DNA of 64,000 nt from Streptomyces drozdowiczii (GTDB lineage: Bacteria; Actinomycetota; Actinomycetes; Streptomycetales; Streptomycetaceae), in contig NZ_CP098740.1 of NCBI RefSeq assembly GCF_026167665.1, forward strand, positions 2,046,001-2,110,000, read 5' to 3'. How positions within the stretch are numbered: the first letter of the stretch is position 1; each line of letters opens with the position of its first letter. Positions 49,257 to 60,148 of the stretch are shown here, piece after piece. The notes under the pieces were generated by a model. The model was not told where the DNA came from and did no database searches. It saw nothing but the letters and a program-made list of their open reading frames with translations. The position numbers were made by a program, and so were the translations under genes.

Positions 49257-50963
49257 ATGACTCGACACCTGATCACCAGCGCGCTTCCCTACATCAATGG
49301 GATCAAGCACCTGGGGAACCTGGTCGGGTCGATGCTCCCGGCGGACGTCTATACGCGGTATCTGCGCCAGCGGGGCGAGGAGGCGCTGTACATCTGCGCC
49401 ACCGACGAGCACGGCACCCCGGCGGAGCTGGCCGCGAAGGCGGCCGGGCTGCCGGTCGCCGAGTTCTGCGCGCAGCAGCACGACGCGCAGAAGGCGGTCT
49501 ACGACGGGTTCGGGCTCGCGTTCGACTACTTCGGGCGCAGCTCGTCCGCCGAGAACCGCGACATCACCCAGCACTTCGCCCGCAAGCTGCACGAGAACGG
49601 CTTCATCGAGGAGCGGGCGATCCGCCAGGTCTTCTCGATCGCCGACGACCGCTTCCTGCCGGACCGCTACATCGTCGGTACGTGCCCGCATTGCGGATAC
49701 GACAAGGCGCGCGGCGACCAGTGCGAGAACTGCACCCGGGTGCTGGACCCGACGGACCTGATCGAGCCGCGCTCCGCGATCAGCGGCAGCAGCGAGCTGG
49801 AGGTCCGCGAGACCAAGCACCTCTTCCTCCTCCAGTCGAAGCTGTCCGGCGAGGTCGAGGCGTGGATCGACGAGACCAGCGACGAGTGGCCGCACCTGGC
49901 GTCCTCGATCGCCCGCAAGTGGCTCACCGAGGGCCTGCACGACCGGTCGATCACCCGTGACCTGGAGTGGGGCGTGCCGGTCCCGGCCGACACCTGGCCG
50001 GAGCTGGCGGCCGAGGGCAAGGTCTTCTACGTCTGGTTCGACGCCCCCATCGAGTACGTCGGGGCGACGAAGGAGTGGGCGGACCTGGAGCCGGAGACCC
50101 GGGACTGGAAGTCCTGGTGGTACGAGGCGTCCGACGTCCGGTACACGCAGTTCATGGCCAAGGACAACGTCCCGTTCCACACGGTGATGTTCCCGGCGAT
50201 GCAGATCGGCACCCGTGAGCCGGTCAAGCGGGTCGACCACGTCAAGGCGTTCAACTGGCTGAACTACTACGGCGGCAAGTTCTCGACGTCGCAGCAGCGC
50301 GGCATCTTCTCGGACACCGCCCTGGAGCTGCTGCCCGCGGACTACTGGCGCTACTTCCTGATGGCGCAGGCCCCCGAGTCGGACGACACGTCGTTCACCT
50401 GGGAGCTGTTCGCCACCTCGGTCAACAAGGACCTGGCCGACACCCTCGGGAACTTCGTGAACCGGGTGCTGTCCTTCTCGCGCAAGCGGTTCGGCGACGA
50501 GGTCCCGGCCGGCAAGGAGGCCGGGGAGGCCGAGCGGAAGCTGGGCGAGGAGATCGCGCGGCTGCTCGCGGAGTACGAGGGCCACATGGAGGCGCTCCAG
50601 TTCCGCAAGGCGGCCCAGGCGCTGCGCGCGCTGTGGAGCGCGGGCAACTCCTACCTGGAGGAGAAGGCCCCCTGGCTGGAGATCAAGACCGACCAGGACG
50701 GCGCCGCGCTCACGCTGCGCACCGCGATGAACCTGATCCACCTGTACGCGGTCGTCTCGGAGCCGTTCATCCCGTCTTCCGCCCGGGCCATGCGCGAGGC
50801 GTTCGCCCTGGCGGACGACACGGCGACCTGGGTGAGCGCCGACGAGGCCCGCGCCCTGGCGTCCGTGCCGGCCGGGACCGCGTTCACGGTGCCGCCAGTG
50901 CTCTTCGCCAAGATCACCGACGAGGACCTGGAGGCGTGGCGCTCGCGCTTCGGCGCCCAGTAG
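49257..50963 (+). CDS. metG: Methionyl-tRNA synthetase, atypical (HLGN/KFSTS) type
   Basis: 568 residues. It charges tRNA(Met) with methionine. The HIGH motif is His18-Leu-Gly-Asn21 in [11 protein letters not shown] zinc knuckle has Cys143, Cys146, Cys156 and Cys159 ([17 protein letters not shown]), and the anticodon region holds ASVNKDL-type [16 protein letters not shown]. The second signature is KFSTS (341-345) instead of KMSKS. As I remember them, alphaproteobacterial (Rhodobacter-type) MetRS share HLGN, this zinc knuckle and FSTSQ. Streptomyces also have another MetRS elsewhere, so this is probably a second copy. The start at 49257 was chosen by homology. It is flanked by hairpins and stands alone as a transcription unit. 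Confidence 0.92.
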   Translation: MTRHLITSALPYINGIKHLGNLVGSMLPADVYTRYLRQRGEEALYICATDEHGTPAELAAKAAGLPVAEFCAQQHDAQKAVYDGFGLAFDYFGRSSSAENRDITQHFARKLHENGFIEERAIRQVFSIADDRFLPDRYIVGTCPHCGYDKARGDQCENCTRVLDPTDLIEPRSAISGSSELEVRETKHLFLLQSKLSGEVEAWIDETSDEWPHLASSIARKWLTEGLHDRSITRDLEWGVPVPADTWPELAAEGKVFYVWFDAPIEYVGATKEWADLEPETRDWKSWWYEASDVRYTQFMAKDNVPFHTVMFPAMQIGTREPVKRVDHVKAFNWLNYYGGKFSTSQQRGIFSDTALELLPADYWRYFLMAQAPESDDTSFTWELFATSVNKDLADTLGNFVNRVLSFSRKRFGDEVPAGKEAGEAERKLGEEIARLLAEYEGHMEALQFRKAAQALRALWSAGNSYLEEKAPWLEIKTDQDGAALTLRTAMNLIHLYAVVSEPFIPSSARAMREAFALADDTATWVSADEARALASVPAGTAFTVPPVLFAKITDEDLEAWRSRFGAQ

Positions 50964-50984
50964 TCCCCGCGTAGTTCGTACGTC

Positions 50985-51016
50985 GTCGCCCGGCCGGGTC
51001 CTTCCGGCCGGGCGAC
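50985..51016 (+). terminator. Terminator after metG
   Basis: GTCGCCCGGCCGG and CCGGCCGGGCGAC form a perfect 13-base stem with a short loop, 22 bases past the metG stop. Confidence 0.85.
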
Positions 51017-52567
<1,551 letters not shown>

Positions 52568-52727
52568 CGGGGCGGAGCGGGGGCGGGCGGGGCGGTGTCC
52601 GGGACCGGCGCGCGGGGCCGCGTCAGCGATTTCCGGACATTCCTCGCCGCGCCGGGACCGCGCCGCCGACCCGGAGGCCGGGGAGGCCGCCGGTGGCCGG
52701 AACCAGCGGCCCCGGCGGCCGTCCGGA

Positions 52728-52943
52728 TCAGCCCTTGTTCTGGGAGGCCCAGAACTCGTCGAACGTGAGGAGCCCGTCGCCGTTCGCGTCGTGGGAGTTG
52801 ATCACGGCCTGCGCGACCGGCTCGCTGACGTACGGGTCACCCAGCTGCGCCATGACGCTCTTGTACTCGGCGGCCGAGATCAGCCCGTCGCCGTTCAGGT
52901 CGTACCGCTCGAACGCCTTGCGTGCCGACTCGATGTCCGCCAC
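52728..52943 (-). CDS. cabC: EF-hand calcium-binding protein (CabC-like)
   Basis: 71 residues with two canonical EF-hand loops: DLNGDGLISAAE (about 15-26) and DANGDGLLTFDE (about 52-63). It resembles the small calcium-binding protein CabC (SCO5464 in S. coelicolor, from memory), which is linked to calcium buffering and aerial mycelium formation. A single-gene unit on the minus strand, facing the terpene synthase tail to tail. Confidence 0.9.
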   Translation of the reverse strand: MADIESARKAFERYDLNGDGLISAAEYKSVMAQLGDPYVSEPVAQAVINSHDANGDGLLTFDEFWASQNKG

Positions 52944-53283
52944 TGTTCCGCCCCTTCGTATGACTGTCTGACGGGGCTCAGATTATCGGGCGCCCCGGGC
53001 ACGCCGACGCGTGGGAGGGGCAGCGAACCGGCACACGCCGTCCACATCGTGGACGATCAATGGATCATGCGCGTGAACTCATGAATACTCATCGATTTCC
53101 AGGCGAGTGACCCACCACACCTGCGTTTCTTCGTCGAAATGTCCGAGTGTGCAGCAGTATGCGAAGAATACGGCTTTGGCTGGGGAGTCTTCCGTCTGTC
53201 ATAGTCGATGACACGACCCCCATTGACCCGGGCCAGGTCGTCATGAGCGGCCGTGAACACACCCCCCATTTCACGGTCCCCCC
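52944..53283. other. Intergenic region upstream of cabC
   Basis: About 340 bases without a supported gene. GGGGCGG-type ribosome-site bases lie next to the cabC start. The stretch 53070-53215 has lower GC than its neighbours (AATACTCATCGATTT, TATGCGAAGAATACG), which suits promoters. Short ORFs here (for example 53057-53269 minus, 53147-53431 plus) run through the hairpin or lack any family match. Confidence 0.45.
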
Positions 53284-53331
53284 ACAGAAGCCCCCGAGGC
53301 GCCGCACCACGGCCGACACGGGGGCTTCTGT
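53284..53331 (-). terminator. Terminator downstream of the anti-sigma-like gene
   Basis: ACAGAAGCCCCCG and CGGGGGCTTCTGT form a perfect 13-base inverted repeat around 22 bases, 50 bases after the stop of the 53381-53896 gene. Confidence 0.75.
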
Positions 53332-53380
53332 CTGCCCGGGACGGCCTGCGGAGTCCTGCGGAGTCCTGCGGAAAACGGGG

Positions 53381-53896
53381 TCAGCGGTCGGAAATGCGCA
53401 TCTCGAACCAGGTGGTCTTGCCCCGGGGTAAGAGGTCCACGCCCCAGCGGTCGGAGAGCTTGTCCACGAGCATGAGGCCCCGCCCGCTGATGTCCATCTC
53501 GCGGACCGGCATCAGGCAGGGCAGGCCGCGCGAGGGGTCGCGCACCTCGATCCTGATCCAGCCCCGGCGGCGCAGCATGCGCAGCCCGAAGACCCGGGCC
53601 CCGGTATGCCGCACGGCGTTGCCGACGAGCTCGGAGACGAGCAGGACGGCGTGCTCGGCGGCCTGCGAGGAGAGCGCCCACTGATGCAGGACGACGCACG
53701 AGGTGAGCCGCCGGGCGGTGGCCGCGGACTCCGGGCGGGAGGGCAGCCGGACTTCTTCCTCCGTCGGGTTTCCGAACAACTCCAGCGCTTTGAACGCCTG
53801 TTCGTCCTCGACGGCCGGCAATCTCCGTGCCGCTGTCGCGCTGCTGCGCGGTCGCGGCTGCTCCACACCCTCCAGGCCCGCCATGCACACCATCAT
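53381..53896 (-). CDS. Anti-sigma-factor-like ATP-binding protein (HATPase, RsbW type)
   Basis: 171 residues. The GHKL ATPase fold is seen from its N box ELVGNAVRHTG, G1 region VRDPSRGLP and G2 region SGRGLMLVDKLSDRWG. It has no histidine-kinase domain, so it belongs to the many small Streptomyces proteins related to RsbW/SpoIIAB. The partner is not encoded next to it. The start at 53896 (MMVCMAGLEGV) is uncertain because its ribosome site is weak and three more ATG/GTG codons follow closely. Confidence 0.85.
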   Translation of the reverse strand: MMVCMAGLEGVEQPRPRSSATAARRLPAVEDEQAFKALELFGNPTEEEVRLPSRPESAATARRLTSCVVLHQWALSSQAAEHAVLLVSELVGNAVRHTGARVFGLRMLRRRGWIRIEVRDPSRGLPCLMPVREMDISGRGLMLVDKLSDRWGVDLLPRGKTTWFEMRISDR

Positions 53897-54070
53897 GGCC
53901 GCACAGCGGGCCTTCCGGGGCCGTTCCTAGGGAATACGCGACCCGCAATCAGTCGTTCCCCGAGGGCTGTCCGGCATATGCCAGCGGCACCGAGCGACCC
54001 AAAACAGCCCACCTGACCTGCGAAAACAATCCTTCTGGTCGGGTTCTCCGACGCCCCGGGCGCGGCCCCT

Positions 54071-54092
54071 CTTAAGGTTCCCTTAAGGTTCC
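54071..54092. repeat. Two tandem 11-base repeats (CTTAAGGTTCC)
   Basis: CTTAAGGTTCC occurs twice back to back (54071-54081, 54082-54092), about 175-195 bases upstream of the anti-sigma-like gene and on the other side 80 bases past the enoyl-CoA hydratase stop. 11-base direct repeats are the form of Streptomyces PhoP boxes, although these bases match the PHO consensus only in part. Confidence 0.6.
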
Positions 54093-54170
54093 GCTAATCC
54101 GCCCGCACGGATGAACGTGCCCGTTCGCGTTCTCCATCGGCGTTCGGTCGGGGCTTCAACCACCTCTCGG

Positions 54171-54938
54171 TCAGAGGAATTTCGCCTTGCCCGGGCCCTC
54201 CTCCACGAAGCTGCGCATTCCGCGTTCCCGGTCCTCCGTGGCGAACAGACCGGCGAACCAGGTCCGTTCGATCGTGAGGCCCGTGTCGATGTCCGTCTCG
54301 AGTCCGGCGTCGACGGCCTCCTTGGCCGCGCGCAGCGCCAGCGCCGGGCCCTTGGCCAGCTTGGCCGCCCAGGCGTGCGCCTGCTCGTACACCTCGGCGG
54401 CGGGCACCACGCGGTCCACCAGCCCCATCGTCAGGGCCTCGTCCGCCCGGACGTGGCGGCCGGTGAAGATGAGGTCCTTGGCCTTGGCGGGGCCGACCAG
54501 CCGGGCGAGCCGCTGGGTGCCGCCGGCGCCCGGGATGAGGCCGAGCAGGATCTCCGGCTGGCCGAGCTTGGCGTTGTCCCCGGCGATGCGGAAGTCGGCG
54601 CAGAGGGCCAGTTCGCAGCCGCCGCCGAGCGCGTAGCCGCTGACGGCCGCGACGACGGGCTTGGGGATGCGGGCGACGGCGGTGAAGGAGTCCTGGAGGG
54701 CCTTGGAGCGCAGCACCATGGCCGCGTGGTCCATCGCCTGCATCTCCTTGATGTCCGCGCCCGCCGCGAACACCTTCTCGCCGCCGTAGAGCACCACGGC
54801 GCGCACGTCATCGCGTCGGGACGCCTCTTCGGCGAGCTCGCGCAGCCGGTCCTGGGTCGCCACGTCCAGGGCGTTCATCGGCGGACGGTCCAGGCGGATG
54901 GTGCCGACGCCGTCGCTTACTTCGAGGGTTACGGTCAT
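54171..54938 (-). CDS. Enoyl-CoA hydratase/isomerase family protein
   Basis: 255 residues beginning MTVTLEVSDGVGTIRLDRPP. The crotonase fold shows AAGADIKEM (oxyanion region), SGYALGGGCELALCADFRIA and PEILLGLIPGAGGTQRL. The glutamates in CEL and PEI occupy the places of the two catalytic acids of true enoyl-CoA hydratases. It probably hydrates enoyl-CoA in fatty-acid or branched-acyl breakdown. The start at 54938 was chosen by homology. Confidence 0.93.
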   Translation of the reverse strand: MTVTLEVSDGVGTIRLDRPPMNALDVATQDRLRELAEEASRRDDVRAVVLYGGEKVFAAGADIKEMQAMDHAAMVLRSKALQDSFTAVARIPKPVVAAVSGYALGGGCELALCADFRIAGDNAKLGQPEILLGLIPGAGGTQRLARLVGPAKAKDLIFTGRHVRADEALTMGLVDRVVPAAEVYEQAHAWAAKLAKGPALALRAAKEAVDAGLETDIDTGLTIERTWFAGLFATEDRERGMRSFVEEGPGKAKFL

Positions 54939-55070
54939 GGGGTGCAGGTTAACCGGCGCTAACGCGGGGCCGCAGGGGCCGGGGGCGGTACCGTGCGTCA
55001 CGGCGGACGCGGGCGGGCCCGGCACCGTGGATCTCGGTGCCGGGCCCGCCGGGGTGTGAGGGGCGTGGAG

Positions 55071-56324
55071 CTACTTGGTCCACTCCGACCAGCTCATGTT
55101 CCAGCCGTTGAGGCCGTTGTCCGGGCTGATGGTCTTGTCGTGCGAGTTCTTCACGACCACGACGTCGCCGATGAGCGAGTTGTTGAAGAACCAGGCCGCC
55201 GGCGTGGAGGAGCTGCCGCCGCCGCGCACGTCCTGGAGGCCGACGCAGCCGTGGCTGGTGTTGGCGTTGCCGAACACCCCCGGGCCGCCCCAGTAGTTGC
55301 CGTGGATGAAGGTGCCCGAGGTGGACAGGCGCATCGCGTGCGGCACGTCCTTGATGTCGTACTCGCCGCCGAAGCCGACGGTGTCGCCGTTCATCCGGGT
55401 CACCCGCAGCTTCTCGCTGATGACCATCTGGCCGTTGTACGTGGTGGTGGCCGGGGCGCCCGCCGAGATCGGGATGTCCCTGATCTGCTTGTCGTCCCGG
55501 ACGACCTTCATCCGGTGCGTCTTCGCGTCGACGGTGCTGACCTGGCTGCGGCCGATGGTGAAGGAGAGGGTCTTGGCCTGCTTGCCGTAGACCCCGGGCC
55601 GGCCCTCGACGCCGTCGAGGTTGAGCTTCACGGTCACCTTGGTGCCGGCGGCCCAGTAGTGCTCGGGGCGGAAGTCCAGGCGGTCGTTGCCGAACCAGTG
55701 GCCCTCGACGGGGACGGCGGGCTCGGCGGTCACCTCGATGGCCTTCTCGACGGCCGCCGGGTCGGTGATGCCGCGCGTGAAGTGGATGGAGACCGGCATG
55801 CCGACGCCGACCGTCGAGCCGTCCTCCGGGGTGTACTGGCCGATGAAGGTGTTCTTGGGGACGAGCGTGGTGAAGGAGGTGTCCTTCGCGGACTCACGGC
55901 CCTTGGCGTCCTTGGCCACCGCGTGGACCTTGTACTTGGTCGCCGATGCCAGGTGCCGGTCGGGCACCCAGCTGGCGCCGTCCGCCGCGATCTTCCCCTC
56001 GACCTCGCCGCCCTTGGGGTCCGAGACCTTGACGACCGTCAGCTTCCCCTGCGCGGCGGTGACCTTCAGCGCGCCGCTCGTCGCGACGTCGTCGGTCCCG
56101 TCCTTGGGCGCGACGGTCACCACGGCCTGCGAGGCGCTGGTGTCCTGGTTCTTGACCCCGCCCGCCTTGCCGTCCGCACCACCCGCGTCGGCGTCTCCCC
56201 CGCCGCAGGCCGTCACCAGAAGCAACAGCGCGCCCACCGCCAGGGCCGGCAGGCCGGTGGCTCCCCGCAGCCGCCGCCTGCCGCCCGTCCCGGCCGATGT
56301 CCCCGATATCGGCTGCCCGTTCAA
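55071..56324 (-). CDS. L,D-transpeptidase lipoprotein with Ig-like domains (first of pair)
   Basis: 417 residues. The N-terminus ends in the lipobox LLLLVTAC, so the protein is anchored on the outer membrane face. Two Ig-like domains (about residues 60-270) precede the YkuD catalytic domain with FIHGNYWGGPGVFGNANTSH followed by GCVGLQDV, where the Cys is the nucleophile. Such enzymes make 3-3 cross-links in peptidoglycan and are resistant to most penicillins but not to carbapenems. It ends in the WSEWTK tail common to its paralogue (WAKW). The following gene is a close relative. Confidence 0.95.
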   Translation of the reverse strand: MNGQPISGTSAGTGGRRRLRGATGLPALAVGALLLLVTACGGGDADAGGADGKAGGVKNQDTSASQAVVTVAPKDGTDDVATSGALKVTAAQGKLTVVKVSDPKGGEVEGKIAADGASWVPDRHLASATKYKVHAVAKDAKGRESAKDTSFTTLVPKNTFIGQYTPEDGSTVGVGMPVSIHFTRGITDPAAVEKAIEVTAEPAVPVEGHWFGNDRLDFRPEHYWAAGTKVTVKLNLDGVEGRPGVYGKQAKTLSFTIGRSQVSTVDAKTHRMKVVRDDKQIRDIPISAGAPATTTYNGQMVISEKLRVTRMNGDTVGFGGEYDIKDVPHAMRLSTSGTFIHGNYWGGPGVFGNANTSHGCVGLQDVRGGGSSSTPAAWFFNNSLIGDVVVVKNSHDKTISPDNGLNGWNMSWSEWTK

Positions 56325-56501
56325 TGTGGTCGTCTCCCCTCACACGGCCTGGCCCCGCCAAGGCCCGGGGAACCCGTGGGTTCCCGCCCCCGCGCACTGC
56401 ACACGCGCGCTCAGCAGAGAGATAATCACACCGACTGCGGGCAGATCCTCTCGGAATTGTCACCGTTCCGTCCCAAGTGGCGCCGGGTCCGCGCCGCCCC
56501 G

Positions 56502-57728
56502 CTACGTGAGCGCGGAACCCGCCCGCCACTTGGCCCAGTCCAGGTTCCAGCCGCCGAGTCCGTTGTCCGGTGCGACCGTCTTGTCCGGGGAGTTGACCAC
56601 CTCGACCACGTCCCCGATGAGGGTGCGGTCGAAGAACCAGCCGGCCGGGGTCGAGCCGCTGCCGCCCTGCACGTCCCGCAGCCCGATGCAGCCGTGGCTG
56701 ACGTTGGTGGAGCCGAACACGCTGTCGTCGGACCAGTAGTTGCCGTGCAGGAAGGTCCCGGACTTGGTCAGCCGGATGGCGTGCGGCACGTCCTTGATGT
56801 CGTACTCGCCGCCGAAGCCGACGGTCCGCCCGTCCATCCGCGTCACCTCGTGCATCTCGCTCACGACCATCTTGCCGTTGTACGTGGTGGTCGTCGGGGA
56901 GCCCGCGGTGACCGGGACCGTGGAGACCAACTCCCCGTCCCGGCGCACCTCCATCGTGTGAGCGGCGGAGTCCACCCGGGAGATCTGCTCCCGGCCCACG
57001 GTGAAGCGCACGGTCTTGCGCTGGCTGCCGTACACCCCCGGCGCACCCTCCACATCGGCCAGCCCGATGTCCACGGTGACCTCGGTGCCGGGCTGCCAGT
57101 ACTCCTCGGGGCGGAAGTCCAGGCGGCTCCTGCCGAACCAGTGCCCCGCCACGGCCACCGGCGGATCGGCGGTCACCCGGATCGCCCGCTCCACCGCCGC
57201 CCGCCGGGTGACGGGCCGGTTGAACTCGAAGGAGACGATCATCCCGGTGCCGACGGTCGAGCGGTTCTCCGGCTTGAAGTAGCCGATGAAGCGGTCCTGG
57301 GGGACGGCGGTGGTGAAGGTGGTGTGCCGGGCCGCGCGGTGGCCGCCGCCGTCCACCGCGACCGCGTCGACGCTGTACTTGGCGGCGAGCCCGAGCCGCG
57401 CCCCCTTCGCCGGTGCCCAGGAGTGGCCGTCCTCGGCGATCCGGCCCGGCACCTCCTGCTCCTGCGCGTCCTCGATCCGCCGCACCCGGACGCTCTCCAG
57501 CCGGCCGTCCGGGACCTCCACCGCGACCCGGCCGTCCGCCCGGACGTCCTCAGCCCGGTCGGCGGGCGTGACCCGGATGGCCTCCTGCGACTTCCCCTTC
57601 CCGCCGATGAACGAACCGGCGCCCGAACAGCCCGTCAGCACGGCCAGCAAGGCCAGCACGGCGACCAGGCACCGCCCGTGCGATGCGGCGAACGGGGGCG
57701 CCCCTGCCTTCTTCGCTACGTCAGTCAT
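56502..57728 (-). CDS. L,D-transpeptidase lipoprotein with Ig-like domains (second of pair)
   Basis: 408 residues beginning MTDVAKKAGAPPFAASHGRC; the lipobox is LAVLTGC. Ig-like regions carry RFIGYFKPENRSTVGTGM and the catalytic domain FLHGNYWSDDSVFGSTNVSH followed by GCIGLRDV. Compared with the downstream copy, most of the C-terminal half is nearly the same, so the pair comes from a local duplication. The start at 57728 was chosen because it opens the signal peptide. It faces glgX across a 152-base divergent region. Confidence 0.94.
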   Translation of the reverse strand: MTDVAKKAGAPPFAASHGRCLVAVLALLAVLTGCSGAGSFIGGKGKSQEAIRVTPADRAEDVRADGRVAVEVPDGRLESVRVRRIEDAQEQEVPGRIAEDGHSWAPAKGARLGLAAKYSVDAVAVDGGGHRAARHTTFTTAVPQDRFIGYFKPENRSTVGTGMIVSFEFNRPVTRRAAVERAIRVTADPPVAVAGHWFGRSRLDFRPEEYWQPGTEVTVDIGLADVEGAPGVYGSQRKTVRFTVGREQISRVDSAAHTMEVRRDGELVSTVPVTAGSPTTTTYNGKMVVSEMHEVTRMDGRTVGFGGEYDIKDVPHAIRLTKSGTFLHGNYWSDDSVFGSTNVSHGCIGLRDVQGGSGSTPAGWFFDRTLIGDVVEVVNSPDKTVAPDNGLGGWNLDWAKWRAGSALT

Positions 57729-57880
57729 GTCCCCCCAACGACGGGGGCGGCTCGGGGGAAACGTGAGTGCGGGCCGCCCGGTGGGCAGAACACAGGGGAC
57801 GGCCGCACTCGGGGAGCCGCGGCCGGGACGCCGCACACCCCCTTCCGGTGCCGGTCCCACGAGCCGCGGGAGGCGAGCAG

Positions 57881-60139
57881 GTGTCGAGCGCAGCCGAGCA
57901 GGAAGCAGTACGGAAGACGGACCCGGGGACGACGACCGGGACCGCCGGGGCGGTGGCGGAGGCGGTCGCCGCCGTCGCACCGGGACCGCGCCCGCCCGCG
58001 GTGTGGCCGGGGGCGCCGATGCCGCTCGGCGCCCGCTTCAGGACCGGCCCCGACGGGGTCGCGGGCACCAACTTCGCGCTCTGGGCGGGCGGCGCGGAGG
58101 CCGTCGAGCTGTGCCTCTTCGAGGAGGACGGCACGGAGACCCGGCTCCCGCTGACCGAGCTGACCCACGAGGTCTGGCACGGCTTCGTGCCCGGGGTGCG
58201 GCCGGGCCGCCGGTACGGATACCGGGTGCACGGCCGGTGGGACCCGTGGACGGGCGCCCGGTGGAATCCGGCGAAGCTGCTGCTCGATCCGTACGCCCGG
58301 GCCGTGGACGGCGAATTCACCCTTCCGGCCGAGGTGTACGGCCATGTGAGGGACTGGCCCGACCAGCGGTTCGCGGACACCGTGCGGGACGAACGGGACT
58401 CCGCCCCGTACGTGCCGAAGGGGGTCGTCGTCCACGACGACGACGACTGGGCCGACGACCGCAGGCCGAAGACGCCGTGGGCGGACTCCGTCATCTACGA
58501 GCTGCACGTCAAGGGCTTCACCCAGCGCCACCCCGGCATCCCGGAAGAGCTGCGCGGCACCTACGCCGGGCTCGCCCACCCGGCGGCGATCGGGCATCTG
58601 AAGCACCTCGGGGTGACGGCGGTGGAGCTGCTGCCGGTGCACCAGTTCGCGCACGAGGACCATCTGCTGCGGCGCGGGCTGCGCAACTACTGGGGCTACA
58701 ACTCCATCGGCTACTTCGCCCCGCACGCCGGCTACTCGGCGAGCGGCACGACGGGCGAGCAGGTCGGCGAGTTCAAGCGGATGGTGCGCGCGCTGCACGA
58801 CGCCGGCATCGAGGTCATCCTCGACGTCGTCTACAACCACACCGCCGAGGCGGGCGAGCTGGGCCCGATGCTGTCGCTGCGCGGCATCGACAACCGGGGC
58901 TACTACCGCCTCCAGGCCGATGCCCGCCGGTACGCGGACTACACGGGCTGCGGCAACACCCTGCACGTCGTCCAGCCGAACGTGCTGCGGCTCATCACGG
59001 ACTCGCTGCGGTACTGGGTGACCGAGATGGGCGTGGACGGCTTCCGCTTCGACCTGGCGGCGGCGCTCGCCCGCTCCATGCACGACGTGGACATGCTCTC
59101 CCCGTTCCTCGCGGTGATCGCCCAGGACCCGGTGCTGCGCCGGGTCAAGCTGATCGCCGAGCCCTGGGACGTGGGCAACGGGGGCTACCAGGTGGGGGCG
59201 TTCCCGCCGCTGTGGACGGAGTGGAACGACCACTACCGGGACGCCGTACGGGACTTCTGGCGCGGCGCGCTGCCGGACGTACGGGACCTCGGCTACCGGC
59301 TGACCGGGTCGAGCGACCTGTACGCGTGGGGCGGGCGCCGCCCGTACGCCTCGGTCAACTTCGTCACCGCGCACGACGGGTTCACCCTGCGCGACCTGGT
59401 GAGCTACCAGGAGAAGCACAACGAGGCCAACGGTGAGGAGAACCGGGACGGCACCTCGGACAACCGGGCCTGGAACTGCGGCGCCGAGGGCGAGACGGAC
59501 GACGCGGACGTCAACGCGCTGCGCCGCCGGCAGCTGCGCAACCTGCTCACCACGCTGCTCCTGTCGACCGGGGTGCCGATGCTGGTCGCGGGCGACGAGA
59601 TGGGGCGTACGCAGGGCGGCAACAACAACGCGTACTGCCAGGACAACGAGATCGGCTGGGTGGACTGGTCGCTGCTCGAACAGCCCGAGTGGCGGGAGCT
59701 GGCCGCGCTGACCGCGCGGGTGCTGGCGCTGCGCCACCGCCATCCGGTGCTGCGGCGCCGGGCGTTCTTCTCCGGGCGGCCGCAGGCCCCGGACGGGCTG
59801 CGGGACCTGGCGTGGTTCACCGGCGGGGGCACGGAGATGACCGAGGCGGACTGGTACGCGCCGGCCGCGACGGTCGGCCTCTACCTCTCGGGCCGGGACA
59901 TCCCGGGGCGGGACGCGCGCGGGGAGCAGGTGACCGACGACAGCTTCCTGGCCGTGCTGCACGCGGGCCACGAACCGGCGGACTTCCTGCTGCCGGGCCC
60001 GCCGTGGGCGCAGGCGTACGAACTGCTCCTGGACACCGCGCGCGAGGACCAGGCCGAACCCCCGGGCACGGTGCACCGGGGCGGCGAGCGGCTGACCGTG
60101 CCGGAGCGGTCGGTGCTGCTGCTGCGCGTACGGGAGTGA
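57881..60139 (+). CDS. glgX: Glycogen debranching enzyme GlgX
   Basis: 752 residues, GTG start with GGGAGG 7 bases upstream. It hydrolyses alpha-1,6 branches in glycogen limit dextrins. An N-terminal CBM48 region is followed by the GH13 barrel: LDVVYNHTAE (region I), DGFRFDLAAAL (nucleophile Asp), LIAEPWDVG (acid Glu) and FVTAHDGFTL (transition-state Asp). The family insert NGEENRDGTSDNRAWNCG is present. It converges on the response regulator gene with 9 bases between the stops. Confidence 0.96.
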   Translation: MSSAAEQEAVRKTDPGTTTGTAGAVAEAVAAVAPGPRPPAVWPGAPMPLGARFRTGPDGVAGTNFALWAGGAEAVELCLFEEDGTETRLPLTELTHEVWHGFVPGVRPGRRYGYRVHGRWDPWTGARWNPAKLLLDPYARAVDGEFTLPAEVYGHVRDWPDQRFADTVRDERDSAPYVPKGVVVHDDDDWADDRRPKTPWADSVIYELHVKGFTQRHPGIPEELRGTYAGLAHPAAIGHLKHLGVTAVELLPVHQFAHEDHLLRRGLRNYWGYNSIGYFAPHAGYSASGTTGEQVGEFKRMVRALHDAGIEVILDVVYNHTAEAGELGPMLSLRGIDNRGYYRLQADARRYADYTGCGNTLHVVQPNVLRLITDSLRYWVTEMGVDGFRFDLAAALARSMHDVDMLSPFLAVIAQDPVLRRVKLIAEPWDVGNGGYQVGAFPPLWTEWNDHYRDAVRDFWRGALPDVRDLGYRLTGSSDLYAWGGRRPYASVNFVTAHDGFTLRDLVSYQEKHNEANGEENRDGTSDNRAWNCGAEGETDDADVNALRRRQLRNLLTTLLLSTGVPMLVAGDEMGRTQGGNNNAYCQDNEIGWVDWSLLEQPEWRELAALTARVLALRHRHPVLRRRAFFSGRPQAPDGLRDLAWFTGGGTEMTEADWYAPAATVGLYLSGRDIPGRDARGEQVTDDSFLAVLHAGHEPADFLLPGPPWAQAYELLLDTAREDQAEPPGTVHRGGERLTVPERSVLLLRVRE

Positions 60140-60148
60140 GCCGGGCGG

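Noticed and set aside
53057..53431. Possible small proteins in the gap before cabC (53057-53269 minus, 53147-53431 plus)
   Set aside because: The plus-strand frame runs through the hairpin at 53284-53331, and neither has recognisable features. They remain weak candidates only.
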